Assembly: GCF_024679245.1 (NCBI RefSeq) | Contig: NC_090191.1 | Span: forward strand, 1,524,768 to 1,588,767 | DNA: 64,000 nucleotides | Direction: 5' to 3' | From: Pseudorasbora parva | Taxonomy: Eukaryota > Chordata > Actinopteri > Cypriniformes > Gobionidae | In this document: piece after piece, positions 1 through 11,509 of the stretch | Layout: every line of letters begins with the position of its first letter | Numbering within the stretch: the stretch's first letter is position 1 | Program-made: the position numbers and the translations under genes | The notes under the pieces: model-generated | Database searches by the model: none | Seen by the model: only the letters and a program-made list of their open reading frames with translations | What the model was told of the DNA's origin: nothing

Positions 1-729
1 TTTATTCAGCAGCTCATTTCAAATTCAAAGATCGCAATATGAGAGAGAGCGACCTAAGCACTGGTAAGATCATTAGTCTCATTCATTTATATTGAAGATG
101 ATTGTGTTTTGTGTGACTTATTTTAAAGTTTCATTAACGGCCATTTGCGTTGGCTTGCTTTACTCATTTGCAGCGATGTAGCAGTAGCACCGTCATATCT
201 ATCTGACTACACCATAACACGCTCTCACACATTTATTTCTTAATTATTTGCCAGGAGTAAAATTTACACATGTGGTTTAAACAACCAGATACATTTACAT
301 TTGTCCGGTTTAGTTTGAAATGCTTTCATGCACCTTCTGAATCGGTTTGTTTGAGTGATCAGAATTAAATACGCCTCGAAAGACTCTCGGAAGGCATTTA
401 GGCCTAACGTTACTCCTGGTCATTTAGCAATCCGATAGATACCTGCTCAGAGAAAACGAATGAAGGAACCGGTTGTAAAAAGGCCATAACTCTAGCAGCT
501 GCACTGAAGAAACGGACTCTTTAACCCTGCGCGAGCCATTTCTCGACAGTGGCGCAAGCTATCATGGTCTCATGTTGTTTCCACCAGCACATCTCATTGT
601 TCATTTTAATTATTAAAATAAATATAAAACGAAGGAGAAGCCTAAAAAAGGGGCGTAAAAAAGTCGGGGCCTTCAGGCTCTGGCATAAATGCAATAAAGT
701 GTGTTGCCAAAAACGGTTGTCATTTCTAT
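1..729. other. No recognisable gene; AT-rich intergenic DNA
   Basis: I see no exon-like reading frame, RNA gene or clear repeat here. The short open frame at 549-734 has no recognisable domain. The right edge runs into a hAT-like terminus, so part of this stretch may be internal sequence of that element. Confidence 0.5.
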
Positions 730-905
730 TTTGAGGCGGCAGGGGTGTTGTCGGCAGCTGCTGAATGTAACTAATAAAGTAACTTGTAATCTAACTTAGT
801 TACTTTTAAAATCAAGTAATCTGTAAAGTAACTAAGTTACTTTTTAAAGGAGTAATCAGTAATCAGTAATCAGATTACTTTTTCAAAGTAACTGTGGCAA
901 CACTG
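730..905 (-). mobile_element. hAT-like transposon terminus
   Basis: The segment is built of repeated AGTAACT/TTACTTT and ATCAGTAATCAG blocks and ends at 905 in GGCAACACTG. Read on the minus strand it therefore begins CAGTGTTGCC, a terminus I associate with non-autonomous hAT elements in fish. The other end was not found, so only one terminus is supported. It is fused directly to a Tc1 fragment at 908. Confidence 0.45.
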
Positions 906-907
906 CC

Positions 908-1275
908 CCCATGTACCCATCCTCTGATGGCTACTTCCAGCAGGATAATGCACCATGTCTCAAAGCTCGAATCATTTTAAATTGGTTTCTTGAGCATGCC
1001 AATGAGTTGACTGAACTAAAATGGCCGCCACAGTCCCCAGATCTCAACCCAATAGAGCATCTTTGGGATGTGGTGGAATGGGAGCTTCGTGCCCTGGATG
1101 TGCATCCCACAAATCTCCATCAACTGCACGATGCTCTCCTATCAATATGGGCCGACATTTCTAAAGAATGCTTTCAGCAGCTTGTTGATCAATGCCACGG
1201 AGAATTAAGGCAGTTCTGAAGGTGAAAGGGGGTCATACAGTATTAGTATGGTGTTCCTAATAGTCCTTTTGCAGA
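908..1275 (+). pseudogene. Tc1/mariner transposase, C-terminal fragment
   Basis: The open frame 911-1219 encodes the second half of a Tc1-type DDE transposase. The second catalytic Asp lies in FQQDNAP and the catalytic Glu in [12 protein letters not shown], with about 36 residues between them, so this is a DD36E-like family. The helix-turn-helix half and the first Asp are missing. After the stop, sequence up to about 1275 (CAGTATTAGTATGGTG, then CCTAATAG) resembles the inner part of that family's terminal inverted repeat. The left part was lost at the junction with the hAT terminus, so it cannot encode a working transposase. Confidence 0.8.
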
Positions 1276-1428
1276 GTCAATAATATAGAATATAATATAT
1301 AGTGAGAGCCAAAAGCCAGAATGTCCTATGTGGGCCAGTATCAGGTATTCTCAAATCTGTGAGATAAAAAAAAAAAAAAACATTTGACAACACTTATAAT
1401 AGGATTTTAGCAACTATTGTATTAACCT

Positions 1429-2606
1429 TAAAGGGGGGGTGAAACACTCAGTTTCAGTCAATCTCATGTCAATCTTGAGTACCTATAGAGTAGTATTGCA
1501 TCCTTCATATCTCCGAAAAGTCTTTAGTTTTATTATACTTATAAAAGAAATATAGGCTGTACCAAGTCTTTCCGGAAAAAACTGAGCGGCTGGAGGCGTT
1601 TCGTGTGGGCGGAGCTAAAGAATGACGAGCGCGTACAAAGCGCTGACCAATCATATTCAACTAATACATATATGATTCAGAATCAGATCCGGAGGCTAAA
1701 ATAAATTGAACAGGAGAAACAGCAGCAGCAGGACGTCCGTCTCTGTGGTATGGACTGTATTTAGTGGCCTGTCAACATTTGTGTGTGTTTACTCGCAGTT
1801 TATGAGGACATGATTCGGTTTATGGACTATTGTATGTGACTAAACCTTAGCAGTAGCAAGCAAAACGGTTTTGCACGTCAGACTAGTGTAACGTTATACA
1901 GAGAACAGCAATGGACTAACCGTTAGCGCATTTGAATGACGAAGCACGCTTTGTGCGACGATAGCCAACAACATAGACATTTGAAGCAGTTTTACTCACC
2001 GCCTGCTTCCAAAGCAGGACCGTGAACCTTTATCGCTGGGACCGCTCCGTCAGAAACACACTTCTTTGGTAACATTGTTGATTTCATGAAGTCCTGACAG
2101 CAGTGACCGTGGAGATCCACTTTTGTGACACGATTGAAGCGTGATGTTGTGAAGCTTCTCGTCATTTCTGCGTTCAAATCGGTTCAAATGCAACGCTGCC
2201 TTCCCAGAATGTTATGCGAACGCCTTGAAGTCGTTTGATGCCACCCGTAGGAATAAAGTGGAGTGCGGTGCGACAGAAGTGTTGCACAGACGAGTGGATC
2301 TGCACCTTGAGAGAGTGTTTATGGGCGTGCATTTCCTCTCTCGCTCTAGTCACGCGCGCGCACCCTACCGGGAGAAGAGCCCGTACGGCCCATACAAGGA
2401 CCTTCCGCTCTATTAACGTCAAGCGGACCCATACTCGAAAAAAACTCTCCCAAACTTGAAGGAGTATTTTTGACACAGAAATACTCCATCAAACGTCCAA
2501 CATTAGTTTTTGAAACTTTGTCTATGTTTAGGATGGGAATCCAAGTCTTTAACAGTGTAAAGCTCAGTGTGCATGAAACAGCATCCCCCCCCCCCTTTTT
2601 TTAATA
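1429..2606. mobile_element. Non-autonomous DNA transposon with G-run/C-run ends
   Basis: The segment begins AAAGGGGGGGTG and ends ATCCCCCCCCCCC followed by T's, so its ends are mirror images. Its interior (for example GTGGGCGGAGCTAAAG at about 1607) is a dispersed repeat I recognise from cyprinid intergenic and 3'UTR sequence. Several overlapping open frames on both strands in 1992-2476 contain no domain and are chance frames in GC-richer DNA. The class of transposon is not determined. Confidence 0.5.
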
Positions 2607-2624
2607 TGATGTCCACTCTTTAAA

Positions 2625-2894
2625 GAAAACATGCATGCATGTATTATTACACAATATGAGAACATAATTTTGTATAACTGTGCGTTCATACCGCCGGCGG
2701 CGAGAGCGGCAAGGTGGCCGGAAGTCATTCAATTTCAATGGGAGCTGGGCGGTGAGCTCCGGCGAGAGCGGTGCGGCGCATCTTGGACGATTTGGGTGTC
2801 GAGGAGAGTTGAAATCAGCTCAACTTTATGATAATGAGCTACGACGCGGTCTGGCGCAAACAGTGGCAACCTGTCAGAATGTAGAAGTGCTTTT
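2625..2894. repeat. GC-rich dispersed repeat (CCGCCGGCGGCGAG core)
   Basis: After an ATGCATGCATG stretch at 2631-2641 comes a GC-rich block starting CCGCCGGCGGCGAGAGCGG at 2692. Its composition is unlike the neighbourhood. A related ATGCATGCATGTATTATT start recurs near 49137 without the GC-rich core. The block abuts and has replaced the 3' half of the Tc1 element at 2895. Confidence 0.4.
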
Positions 2895-3710
2895 TGTGTG
2901 CATCTCCTATCTTCCTCCAGACTTTGGGACCCTGATTTCCAAAGGAAATGCTAAATTTACTTTCATCAGAGAACATAACTTTGGACCACTCAGCAGTCCT
3001 TTTTGTCTTTAGCCTAGACGTTTGCTGTCTGTTGTTCAAGAGTGGCTTGACTCAAGGAATGCGAAGCTGAAACCCATGTCTTGCATACATACAGTATGTG
3101 TGTAGTGTTTCTTGAAGCACTGACTCCAGCTGCAGTCCACTCTTTGTAAATCTCCCTCACATTTTTGAATGGGTTTTGTTTCACAATCCTCTCCATGGTG
3201 TGGTTATCTCCATTGCTTGTCCACTTTTTTCCACCACATCTTTTCCTTCCCTTCGCCTCTTTATTAATGTGGTGGGACACAGAGCTCTGGGAACAGCCAG
3301 CCTCTTTTGCAATGACCTTTTGTGTCTTGCCCTCCTTGTGCAAGGTGTCAATGGTCGTCTTTTGGACAACTGTCGAGTCAGCAGTCTTCCCCGTGATTGT
3401 GTAGCCTACAGAACTAGACTGAGAGAACATTTAAAGGCCTTTGCAGGTGTTTTGAGTTCATTAGCTGATTAGAGTGTGACACCAGGTGTCTTCAATATTG
3501 AACCGTTTCACAATATTCTAATCTTCTGAGATACTGAATTTGGTATTTTCCTTAGTTGTTAGTTAGAATTATCAAAATTAAAAGAAATAAACTTATGAAA
3601 TATATCAGTCTGTGTGTAAAGAATGTTAATATAAAAGTTTCACATTTTGAATGAAATTTGTGAAATAAATCAACTTTTTGATGATATTCTACTTAAATGA
3701 CCAGCACCTG
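2895..3710 (-). pseudogene. Tc1/mariner element, 5' half with transposase N-terminus
   Basis: On the minus strand, 3430-3014 encodes the paired-like DNA-binding half of a Tc1 transposase (TLHKEGKTQKVIAKEAGCSQ, then an arginine/lysine-rich linker). After a frameshift, 3039-2895 continues through the first catalytic motif (VMFSDESKF). The right end, CAGGTGCTGG read on the minus strand, is the terminal repeat, followed by TA at 3711-3712. The second catalytic Asp, the Glu and the other terminal repeat are missing, cut off at about 2895. The element is dead. Confidence 0.82.
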
Positions 3711-4142
3711 TATATAAGAGATCAGCGCTTTTCAGCCCGGTGTATTGCGGTGGTGATTCCCTATGTAGGAAAGATTATTAATGGAACAGGTGAGCATAAA
3801 TCCAGGCATGTTGGGCACTTATGGTTGGTCCAAATGCTGGAAAGCTTCATGGAACAGAGGTCTGCATACACCTCTCATCTCCTTAATTTAATTATTGATT
3901 AACTGAATGTGCTTCTCCGGTGTTAACTAAGTTAATTAACTGAACATGCTCCCCCCAAACTTGTTTTACATATTTAATGGGATTTTACACAAAATTAAGT
4001 TACAACTAAATATTTAGTAATTGTGTGGTTTTAACTCATTTTAATTAAGTGCATTTAACAAGCAGCAAAAATGTTTTTACAGTGTACATTAAAACATCAG
4101 ACATATTCATAATTCCTGATTCTGATGTGTTTTCTCCATCAG

Positions 4143-4663
4143 ATTCTCATCCGCTAACTGTAGATCTGAATTCAGTGAATAAATGGCTCCGTCTGTCTGA
4201 GAGGAACCGAGTGATTTCTAACACCGACACAGTCCAGCCGTATCCTGATCATCCAGACAGATTTGATCATTGGGAGCAGGTGTTGTGTAGCGAGAGTGTG
4301 TGTGGACACTGTTACTGGGAGATTGAGTGGAGTGGGAGACGTGTGTTTATATCAGTGTCATATAAGAGCATCAGCAGGAAGGGATGGGGGAATGAGTGTT
4401 TGTTTGGATCTAATGACCAGTCCTGGAGTTTGTCCTGCACTCCTAACAGATCCTCATTCTGGCACAATAAGATAGAGACTGAACTCCCTGTAGTATCCAT
4501 CAGTCATAGAATAAGAGTGTGTGTGGATCCCGGTGCAGGAACTCTGTCCTTCTACAGCGTCTCTGACACAATGAGCCTCATCCACACACTCCAGACCACA
4601 TTCACTCACACACTCTATCCTGGGTTTAGAGTTTATCCTGACTCATCAGTGAAACTGTGTTGA
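4143..4663 (+). pseudogene. Orphan PRY-SPRY (B30.2) exon of a finTRIM-like gene
   Basis: This exon encodes the C-terminal PRY-SPRY domain of a finTRIM-type protein. The PRY part (DLNSVNKWLRLSERNR) is followed by SPRY landmarks CYWEIEWSG and [13 protein letters not shown], and the protein ends SSVKLC at TGA 4661-4663. The exon starts after the acceptor TTTTCTCCATCAG (AG at 4141-4142), the same place and phase as in the two minus-strand TRIM genes in this window. About 240 bp of the preceding intron also matches intron 5 of TRIM gene 1, for example CATATTTAA then TTTTACACAAAATTAA. No RING, B-box or coiled-coil exon is found upstream before the Tc1 fragment at 3710. It is probably a broken, inverted duplicate. 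A gene starting left of the window is possible but would need a long intron. Confidence 0.72.
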
Positions 4664-6117
4664 TGTATCAGGATAGACTGATGAGAAATTCTACCCATAA
4701 TGCATTGAGCTCATTATAAATCAGTGACTATCACACACTGATTTGACTAGATAACCCAAGATAAGAGACAGACGCAGAAAGACAATGAACACTTACATTT
4801 AATAAACAGCAACACAAAACGTTAACACAATACAATGAACACAAGATGACTGAGGGTTTAAATACACTAGATAACAAGAGAGTAAAGGAAGGACAGGTGA
4901 TGATGGGGCGAAGTTGTCATGGTTACAAACAAGGGTTGCTATGGAAACAGGAACCAGAAACTAAACCACAGGAACTAAAAACCAGACACAACAAGACAAA
5001 ACAATTCAAAATAAGAGCCCATGAAGACCGAGACACACAGGTAATGGTGACAGTAACAGTGAGATGTTATAGAGTCTCTTATTTTCTCTTCATTGCTATA
5101 ATACGAGGGCTAGAGCTGTAATGTTTGAGTAAATAATGAGCTCTCTTGAAGTTTGAATAATATACCTCACTAAACAAAAAGTCAGGGATACTAACAGAGA
5201 AAGGAGAGGACATATGAGACAAAAGTAAATGGAGACACTAGGGCCCCATTTACACTGCATGGTATGTGGCCCAATTCTGATTTTTGTGAATATGTAAGCA
5301 GAAAAAAAAAAAAACATGAATTCCGATATCCTCAGATCGGATTCAGGCTTTACTCATATGTGGTAAGAAATCCGATATGATTCAGATTTGTACATTCTTT
5401 TTCCGTACATACTTCCTTTTGTGTGTGTGTGCTGCTTCAACCATACATCTGTGTCGTGCTCTTTTTCTTTAATTTTATATTCAGTTAAATCCTTTATAAT
5501 CATTTGTCATGTATGTAGTTGTTTGATTTCCACCATTTATCATTTCATAATTTATTCATTTTATGATCACTTAGTCTTCTTATAGTGGGGTTTCACAGAA
5601 TGTGGCATGTTTGTCTTCATGACTAAGAGATCAGAGTAATCCACTCTCGTTGTCTTTGACTCCGTTTCTGTGTCAATCTTTTTTACTTTCGACATAGATA
5701 ACAGTCAAAGTGCCTTTAGTTTGTGAATATACATGCCTCTGTGCCAGCTTTAGTTTAACTGATGTTATATTAATGCAATAATCATACGTTTAGTTTTACA
5801 TGGTTTACCTATTTGTGTTCATAATCATTACACTAACCATAAATCATTAAAAACTCAAGTCAAGAATAAGCACATCAACGAGTCTACATTATTGTGTGTA
5901 TTTTTGTATGTATTGTTTTTCTTTCTAAATATATTTAACTAGATTGTCAAAGCAGTTTTTTAAGACAGATCATGTGTGTCGAGCCATCACCTGACCAATA
6001 TAATGAGATAAAAAACTGCTAGTTACGCTTAAGACTTTAAGACATGTACATGGCTTGTACATGATTAGCCCTTCAATCACTTTAACAGTGAGAAGAGGGG
6101 GGTTGAAAAGCAGCCAG
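4664..6117. other. Non-coding stretch, probable TRIM 3' flank plus repeat scraps
   Basis: No gene seen. Bases 4745-5070 (for example GGGTTTAAATACACTAGATAAC) look like the edge of an LTR element in reverse, but no matching partner or TSD was found. From 5243, GGGCCCCATTTACACTGCATG followed by CCGAT-rich sequence resembles one end of a hAT-type MITE. The rest is AT-rich. Confidence 0.35.
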
Positions 6118-6465
6118 ATGAATGGACTGATGGAACAAAGGCTTGATTAGGTCAAATAATCACCCCCGAATCCTCCGGTAAACAGCGTAAGCATGACTCA
6201 CTAACTGACAGGGCATCTAGCCCACCGACACGTTTAGTGGAAATAACAGCCAGAAGACATGCCACTTTCAAAGTCAACCACTTAATAATATCTGTGACAC
6301 CCAGTGGTTCAAATGGTGGTGCACAAAGGAATTTGAGTATAAGCGATAAGTCTCACAGAAGAAAAGGCATTAAACACACTGGCTTCAAACATCTGGCTCC
6401 CTTCAGAAAAATACCAACAAGGTTATGTAATCCCAAAGAAGAACCATCAACTGGAGCGTGATTAG
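6118..6465 (-). pseudogene. DIRS-type tyrosine recombinase fragment
   Basis: The minus strand, read from about 6460 to 6118, gives a continuous frame with two stops. It contains DGSSLGLHNLVGIFLKGAR, then PFEPLGVTDIIKWLTLKVA, then LLAVISTKRVGGLDALSVS. This matches the N-terminal and core-entry part of the tyrosine recombinase of DIRS retrotransposons, including the conserved KRVG(E)L-ALSV segment that holds the first catalytic Arg. One stop replaces a conserved residue after GVII. The RT, RNase H and C-terminal catalytic His/Arg/Tyr are absent. A lone, decayed scrap. Confidence 0.7.
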
Positions 6466-6649
6466 CACAGAAACATACACTTTTAAAGCAGAAGGCGAAT
6501 TGTTGTCTTCTAATAGTTCACGTGTTCGCACTTGCATATAAGAAAGTAACACAGAATAACCAAAATGGAACATCCCCATAAAAGCATATCAGTGATGTTG
6601 TTATATGACTAACATAGGATCATACTGGAACCAAAATGGAACATCTTGT

Positions 6650-7942
6650 GTAAAGTAACGAATTACCAATACTCTTGTTACTGTAATTGAGTAGTTTTTC
6701 TCAGGAATTGTACTTTTTTTAAGTAGTTTAAAAACAGTGTCCTTTACTTTTACTTGAGCACAGTTTAAGTGCTGTATCTGTACTTTTACTGCGCTATTTT
6801 CCCTAAACCTGTCATTGCTACATTATGTTTAGTTTTTTCCTGTCAATGTGATTGGCTAACAAGAATAATCCGTCCTGTGTCTCCATGTGTCAGGCGTGGA
6901 CTCCGATCACATCAACCATGATAGCGACCAGCCTAGAGTGAAGCACATGCACTGTATGTAAGGGGGTTGTTGCTGGTTACTGTATGATGACTGAAATCAT
7001 GAAATTGTCTTAAACAATTACTAAAAATTGACCGCAGATTATTACATTTTCTGATACACCAACAAATGGTACGTATTCTGTTAGCGCTGCACAAGCTCGC
7101 GGTGCCATCTGCTGGAAACACTTAATTTAGCTTGAGTGTTTGCCAGGCTTAAAAGTGAATTAGGCATTAACCGAACGCCACTGCAAGATTTTTGTCCCTC
7201 ACATCGATTTCATTTAACATGTAAACGCATTAACCTGCTTTCTGTCTGCATATTTAAGTGCATATTTTAATGTAATGGGTTCTCACATGGCGACTTAAAA
7301 TTGTAGTCCTTGTATAGAGCAAATAACTTTCATAAAACATCAGATTTATATTTAAATCAGGTTTATTTTTTAATTGCAAGCAAAAATAATAAGTGGTGAA
7401 AATTGTGAGTTACTCTGATTTCTTAAGTGTATTCTTTTTAAAGAGAAAACATCCATTGAAATAAAGCAGTACAATGAATGCGTCTTGAAAAGAAAAGAAC
7501 TCGAAAGAACTTAACGGGCAACGCTTTGCAACCTTTTTTAATTAACCGCAAGAAAACCTCCACAGAATTGGTGTCATAAATGTTACCAGATTATTGGTTA
7601 CTTTCTCAAATATAACATGGCTATATTTTTAGTGCTAGCAGTCAAAAAATTAAAACGAAAAAGTCTAAGAAATATTGAAATACTGTTGGAGAGCTTTTTT
7701 TTGGTGTTCTTACTGAGAGTCATCCATAAAAGAGTAAGCTACATTTTTAATTAGAAGGGTATAAGTGGAATAACATTCATAGCATAATGCTCACTACTCT
7801 TGAGCACTTTTAAAAGGGCTACTTTTAACTCCTACTTTGAGTAGTATTTAGGACAGGTACTTTTACTCTACTATAACAATATTTTTTGACAAGTAACAGG
7901 ACTTCTGCTTGAGTATGCTTTTTCAGGACTCTTTCCACCACT
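6650..7942. mobile_element. Probable hAT-like non-autonomous element
   Basis: The right edge (about 7790-7942) is an AGTACTTTTACT-type subterminal region ending TTTCCACCACTG, that is CAGTGGTGGAAA on the minus strand, a hAT-like terminus. A similar TTTACTTTTACTTGAG subterminal region lies at about 6700-6800 at the left, but a clean left terminus and TSD were not found. No transposase is visible in the interior, which is AT-rich and featureless. Confidence 0.45.
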
Positions 7943-8144
7943 GCGTCTCCCTAAAGTCAAATAAGTAACCTTGAACTGCAGCACGTTTCAAACCAAAAGA
8001 GGATGTTTAGGAACATCCCTAATGTTCTGTAAAGGTTTTGGATATTCGTTACCTTTAGAGAACTTTTGGGGAATATAGCGCAAGGTTGTGAGAATGTCCC
8101 CTCCCATGTGGGCTGGTAGAAGCTGGTGAGGACGGGAGGCTGGT

Positions 8145-8670
8145 TAGCCTGACAAGCCTGACCCACATCAAGATGTTTGGTCTGGAAACTCCCCATTGAC
8201 GGCTCAATCTGAGGGGCGGATAAACGGCTGTCTGTCAAACTCCCTCTGCACGCGATAGGATAGCGCTACACCAACCAGAGCAACGAAGGTGAAGCAGAGC
8301 TCGCTGACAGATTAAAAATTCGCCGTATCCGATCGGCTAAACTCTGAACACATCTTCCCTTTTTAAGAATGACTTCAGTGCCGTTCTTTGTTCTTTTCTC
8401 AGAGAAAAGCTTAACTCCAAGTCTTCCAGAGTCGCGGTCAAAGCTGATTCGAAAGACCGCCGCCGCTCGCCAGCTTCTGTGTTTACTAGAAGCACGCAAA
8501 CGCAACTCGGCCGTCGTCATTAATGCCCCGCCCACCAACTCTATACACGATGTGATTGGGCCGTCCAGATTGTGAGGAGTACAGCTCAGAAGGATATTGA
8601 GAGTTCCTTGACGACGCTCGCGGGCAGATTAAATTTGCTGCCGCTAGGGTGCGTCTAGATTTCTAGGCTA
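8145..8670. mobile_element. MITE with 9-bp target duplication, copy 1
   Basis: The element starts TAGCCTGACAAGCCTGACC and ends TAGATTTCTAGGCTA. It is flanked by a perfect 9-bp duplication GAGGCTGGT at 8136-8144 and 8671-8679. A second copy with the same ends lies at 57484-57944. Open frames inside (for example 8369-8575) occur in both copies but have no recognisable domain and carry indels. A 9-bp TSD points to a Mutator-like source, but the terminal repeats are very short, so the class is uncertain. Confidence 0.75.
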
Positions 8671-8994
8671 GAGGCTGGTTTCTTCAATCTTCAATCTCTC
8701 TAGAAAGTGGGTGCAGGGCATGTTTTTCTTTGGCAATGGTGAAGAGGTGAGTTCCTTCTCCCTTTTTTTCTTCATCGATTTTGGTCATACAGTCAAATGT
8801 TATGTTAAGTTTTTTCTTTTTTTGTGTATACTCTCAATAAAAACTAAATGTTGTGTTTTTGGCAAACTAAAGAAAACAAACATGATGCGTGATCTGCCTT
8901 TAGTTAATATACATATGTTATTAAGGAAATAATGCATTATGACACATTTAACTAATAATTATTTAATGATTACTTAATCTATTAATCATGATGA

Positions 8995-11327
8995 ATCTTA
9001 GGAAAAGTGTGTTTTAAGAAGAGATTTAAAAACTAGAAGTGAGTCAGCCCGTTTGATGTGAAGTGGCAGCTCATTCCATAATTTGGGGCCAGCGACTGAA
9101 AAAGCACGGTCACCTCTTAGCTTTCTCTTGCTAATCCCTGGACTAATCCCAGCATAAAATGCATTACAGTGATCTAGTCGTGACGTAACAAAGGCGTGAA
9201 TCAATATCTCAATTTTGTTTAGAAAGGACAGACTTTACCTTAGCTAACTGCCTCAACTGAAAGAAGCTGGATTTGACGATGGCTTTAATTTGTGTGTCCA
9301 TATTTAAATCCTAATCCATTTTAACTCCTAGATTCGTAACTATAGGTTTTACGGATGCTGTCAAATAACCAAGGTCCACCGGCAACAATTGTCACTTGGC
9401 CCAACTATCAAGACTTCAGTTTTCTTTGCATTAAAATGGAAAAAGTTCAAGGACATCCAATTTTTAATGTCATCAATGCACTCTAATAGTTTACGAGCAC
9501 AAAAGGCATTTTCACGGTGCAACAGGACCTAAATTTGACTGTCGTCAGCGTATAAATGGAATGAAATGCCATAATTACGAAGAATTGACCCAAGCGGCAG
9601 CATATAGAAAAAAAGAAAAAAGAAGAGGCCCCAGGATTGACCCCTGAGGAACCCCACATGTGAAAGGAGCCGAAGACGACACAGAGTCACCAATATTGAC
9701 ACACAAACTTCTGTTGGCTAAAAACGATCTGAACCACTGTAAGGCTAAACCTCGGATGCCCACCCAGTTTTCTAAGCGAGAGAGAAGAATACCGTGGTCC
9801 ACTGTGTCAAAGGCAGCTGACAGGTCCAACAGTACCAAGACGACACAGTGGCCAGTATCTGCCGCAATAAAAATGTCATTAAAAACCCTCAACAGTGCCG
9901 ACTCGGTACTGTGAAGGCTCTTAAACCCTGACTGAAAGAACTCTAAAATATCATGTTCATCAAGGAATGATTTCACCTGGGAAAAAATAATCTTTTCTAA
10001 AACTTTAGACAAAAAAGGAAGCTCAGAAATTGAGAGCTCAGTAGGGTCCAGACCAGGTTTCTTAATTAGTGGTTGCACCACTGCATGTTTAAAACTAGAA
10101 GGTACAATACCATGCCCGATGCTGCCATTTATAATGTCAAGCACATAAGGTCCCAGAGTAGGAAACACCTCTTTAAAAAGACGCGGAGGGATGGGATCAT
10201 TTGGAGAGTCCGCTGGTTTTATATGACTGATGATTTCTTTTAAAAAAGGGAGAGTCTCAGGCTCAAACTGCTCAAAAACAGCTGAGCATGTGACATATAT
10301 GGAAGGGTCTCTTGATGCTGTACAAATATCAGCTCAAATATTCTCAACCCTATTTGTAAAAAAGCTCAGCAAGTTTTCACACGCGTCACTTGAGGCTTCC
10401 AGCCCAACTGGTGGTGGGACATTAAGCACAGTTTACAGTTTTAAAAAGGACATGAGGCTTATGACAATTCAACACAATAATATCAGACAAGTGCTTCATC
10501 TTAGCAGATCTACCAGTTTTCTGATACACACGCCAGCTATCTCTCAGCATTTCAAATGACACCTGCAACTTATCCTTCTTCCACTTTCGCTCAGCTCTCC
10601 TGCATTCGCGCCTAACAGTACGCGTAGCGTCATTTAACCAAGGCTCAGATCTAGGTTTGGAGAGTCTGTTTTTTAGCGGAGCCACAGAATCTAATAGTGA
10701 TATACAGGTTGAGTCAAAACGAGAGGAGAACTCCTCTAAATCTGTTTCCGAACACAGCGCATTTGGGCTAGCCTCTAAGTATTGATTAAAAGCAGCAGAG
10801 AACTGAGCAGCAGTGGATGGTTTAAAAACACGGTAGCGGCGCGCAGGGAGGCACGGTTTTACCAACTGATGGACAAGAGGAAGGTCAAAAATAACAGGCA
10901 TATGATCAGAAAATAAAGCCTCACAAACAACCAAGTTAATACCAGATCAAGTGTGTGTCACAGCTCCTGCATTGGGGCAGATACCGATTGTACAAAATTA
11001 AAAGACTCAATGAGATTTAAGAAGTCTTTGGCCAACGGTTTTTCAGGACAACATACATGTATATATCAAATCCCCTACAATTGGATCCTGTTTGTACTTT
11101 GGCATTATTTCTGTCAGGAAATCTGAAAAGTCACGAATAAAGTTTCTATTGTACTTTGGGGGTCTGTAAATGACCGCACACAGAACCGGAGAGGAAGATC
11201 CCAATTCAAATAAATTAAATTCAAAACTAAAACAAGGAGCTTTCATGTTGACATGTTGACGAGTGTTCTCATTAGCTGCGTGTTTTTTGTCTTGTTTGAG
11301 CACATGGCTTGTAGGGTTGGGTATCAT
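8995..11327 (-). mobile_element. L2/CR1-type LINE, decayed
   Basis: Read on the minus strand from 11327 to about 8995, the order is: an endonuclease fragment (SSPVLCAVIYRPPKYNRNF, 11043-11327), the end of the endonuclease with FSDHMPVIFDLP plus a long linker (10422-10934), the reverse transcriptase (9575-10168), a YADD motif in another frame at about 9540-9551, and the LINE C-terminal segment GDRAFSVAGPKLWNELPLHI (8998-9204). Stops and frameshifts separate the blocks. The 5' end of the endonuclease is missing. This is the usual pattern of a 5'-truncated, old L2-like insertion. Confidence 0.88.
9575..10168 (-). pseudogene. L2-like LINE reverse transcriptase domain
   Basis: This open frame carries RT fingers and palm motifs: LIKKPGLDPTEL, ELPFLSKVLEKII, DEHDILEFFQSGFKSLHSTE, LLDLSAAFDTVDH (first catalytic Asp) and GVPQGSILGPLLF. 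The frame is lost in the T-rich stretch after GPLLF. In a shifted frame the sequence continues LYMLPLGSILRNYGISFHLY and the catalytic YADDSQI at about 9540-9551, followed by a stop. It would have supplied reverse transcriptase for target-primed integration, but it is not functional. Confidence 0.88.
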
Positions 11328-11500
11328 TTAGGTTTTTTACGATTCTGGTGCCAAACCGGTACTTAAAAAAAAGAGCCACAAAACGACCGTGGATGACATT
11401 AAATAATTGCTTTTTATTGACTTTTTTATTCTTTAAATTGAACAATTTATCAAAAGTTAAAAGTATACTTAAATATATAAATAGATACAAAATCTATTGT
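11310..11500. mobile_element. hAT-like MITE end (GGGTTGGGTATC)
   Basis: GTAGGGTTGGGTATCATTTAGG at about 11310, followed by GCCAAACCGGTAC, resembles one terminus of a hAT-type MITE of the same style as the complete element at 51798-53031 (TAGGGTTGGGAATCG). The matching right end is not seen, so this is a partial copy. Confidence 0.4.
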
Positions 11501-11509
11501 TTTTTATAT

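Noticed and set aside
1992..2476. Overlapping minus- and plus-strand frames of 60-100 codons
   Set aside because: They lie inside a non-autonomous repeat, overlap each other, and have no recognisable domain.
4049..4142. Longer start for the SPRY exon (ATG upstream of 4143)
   Set aside because: These codons are intron sequence matching intron 5 of TRIM gene 1 and end in a good acceptor; the exon begins at 4143.
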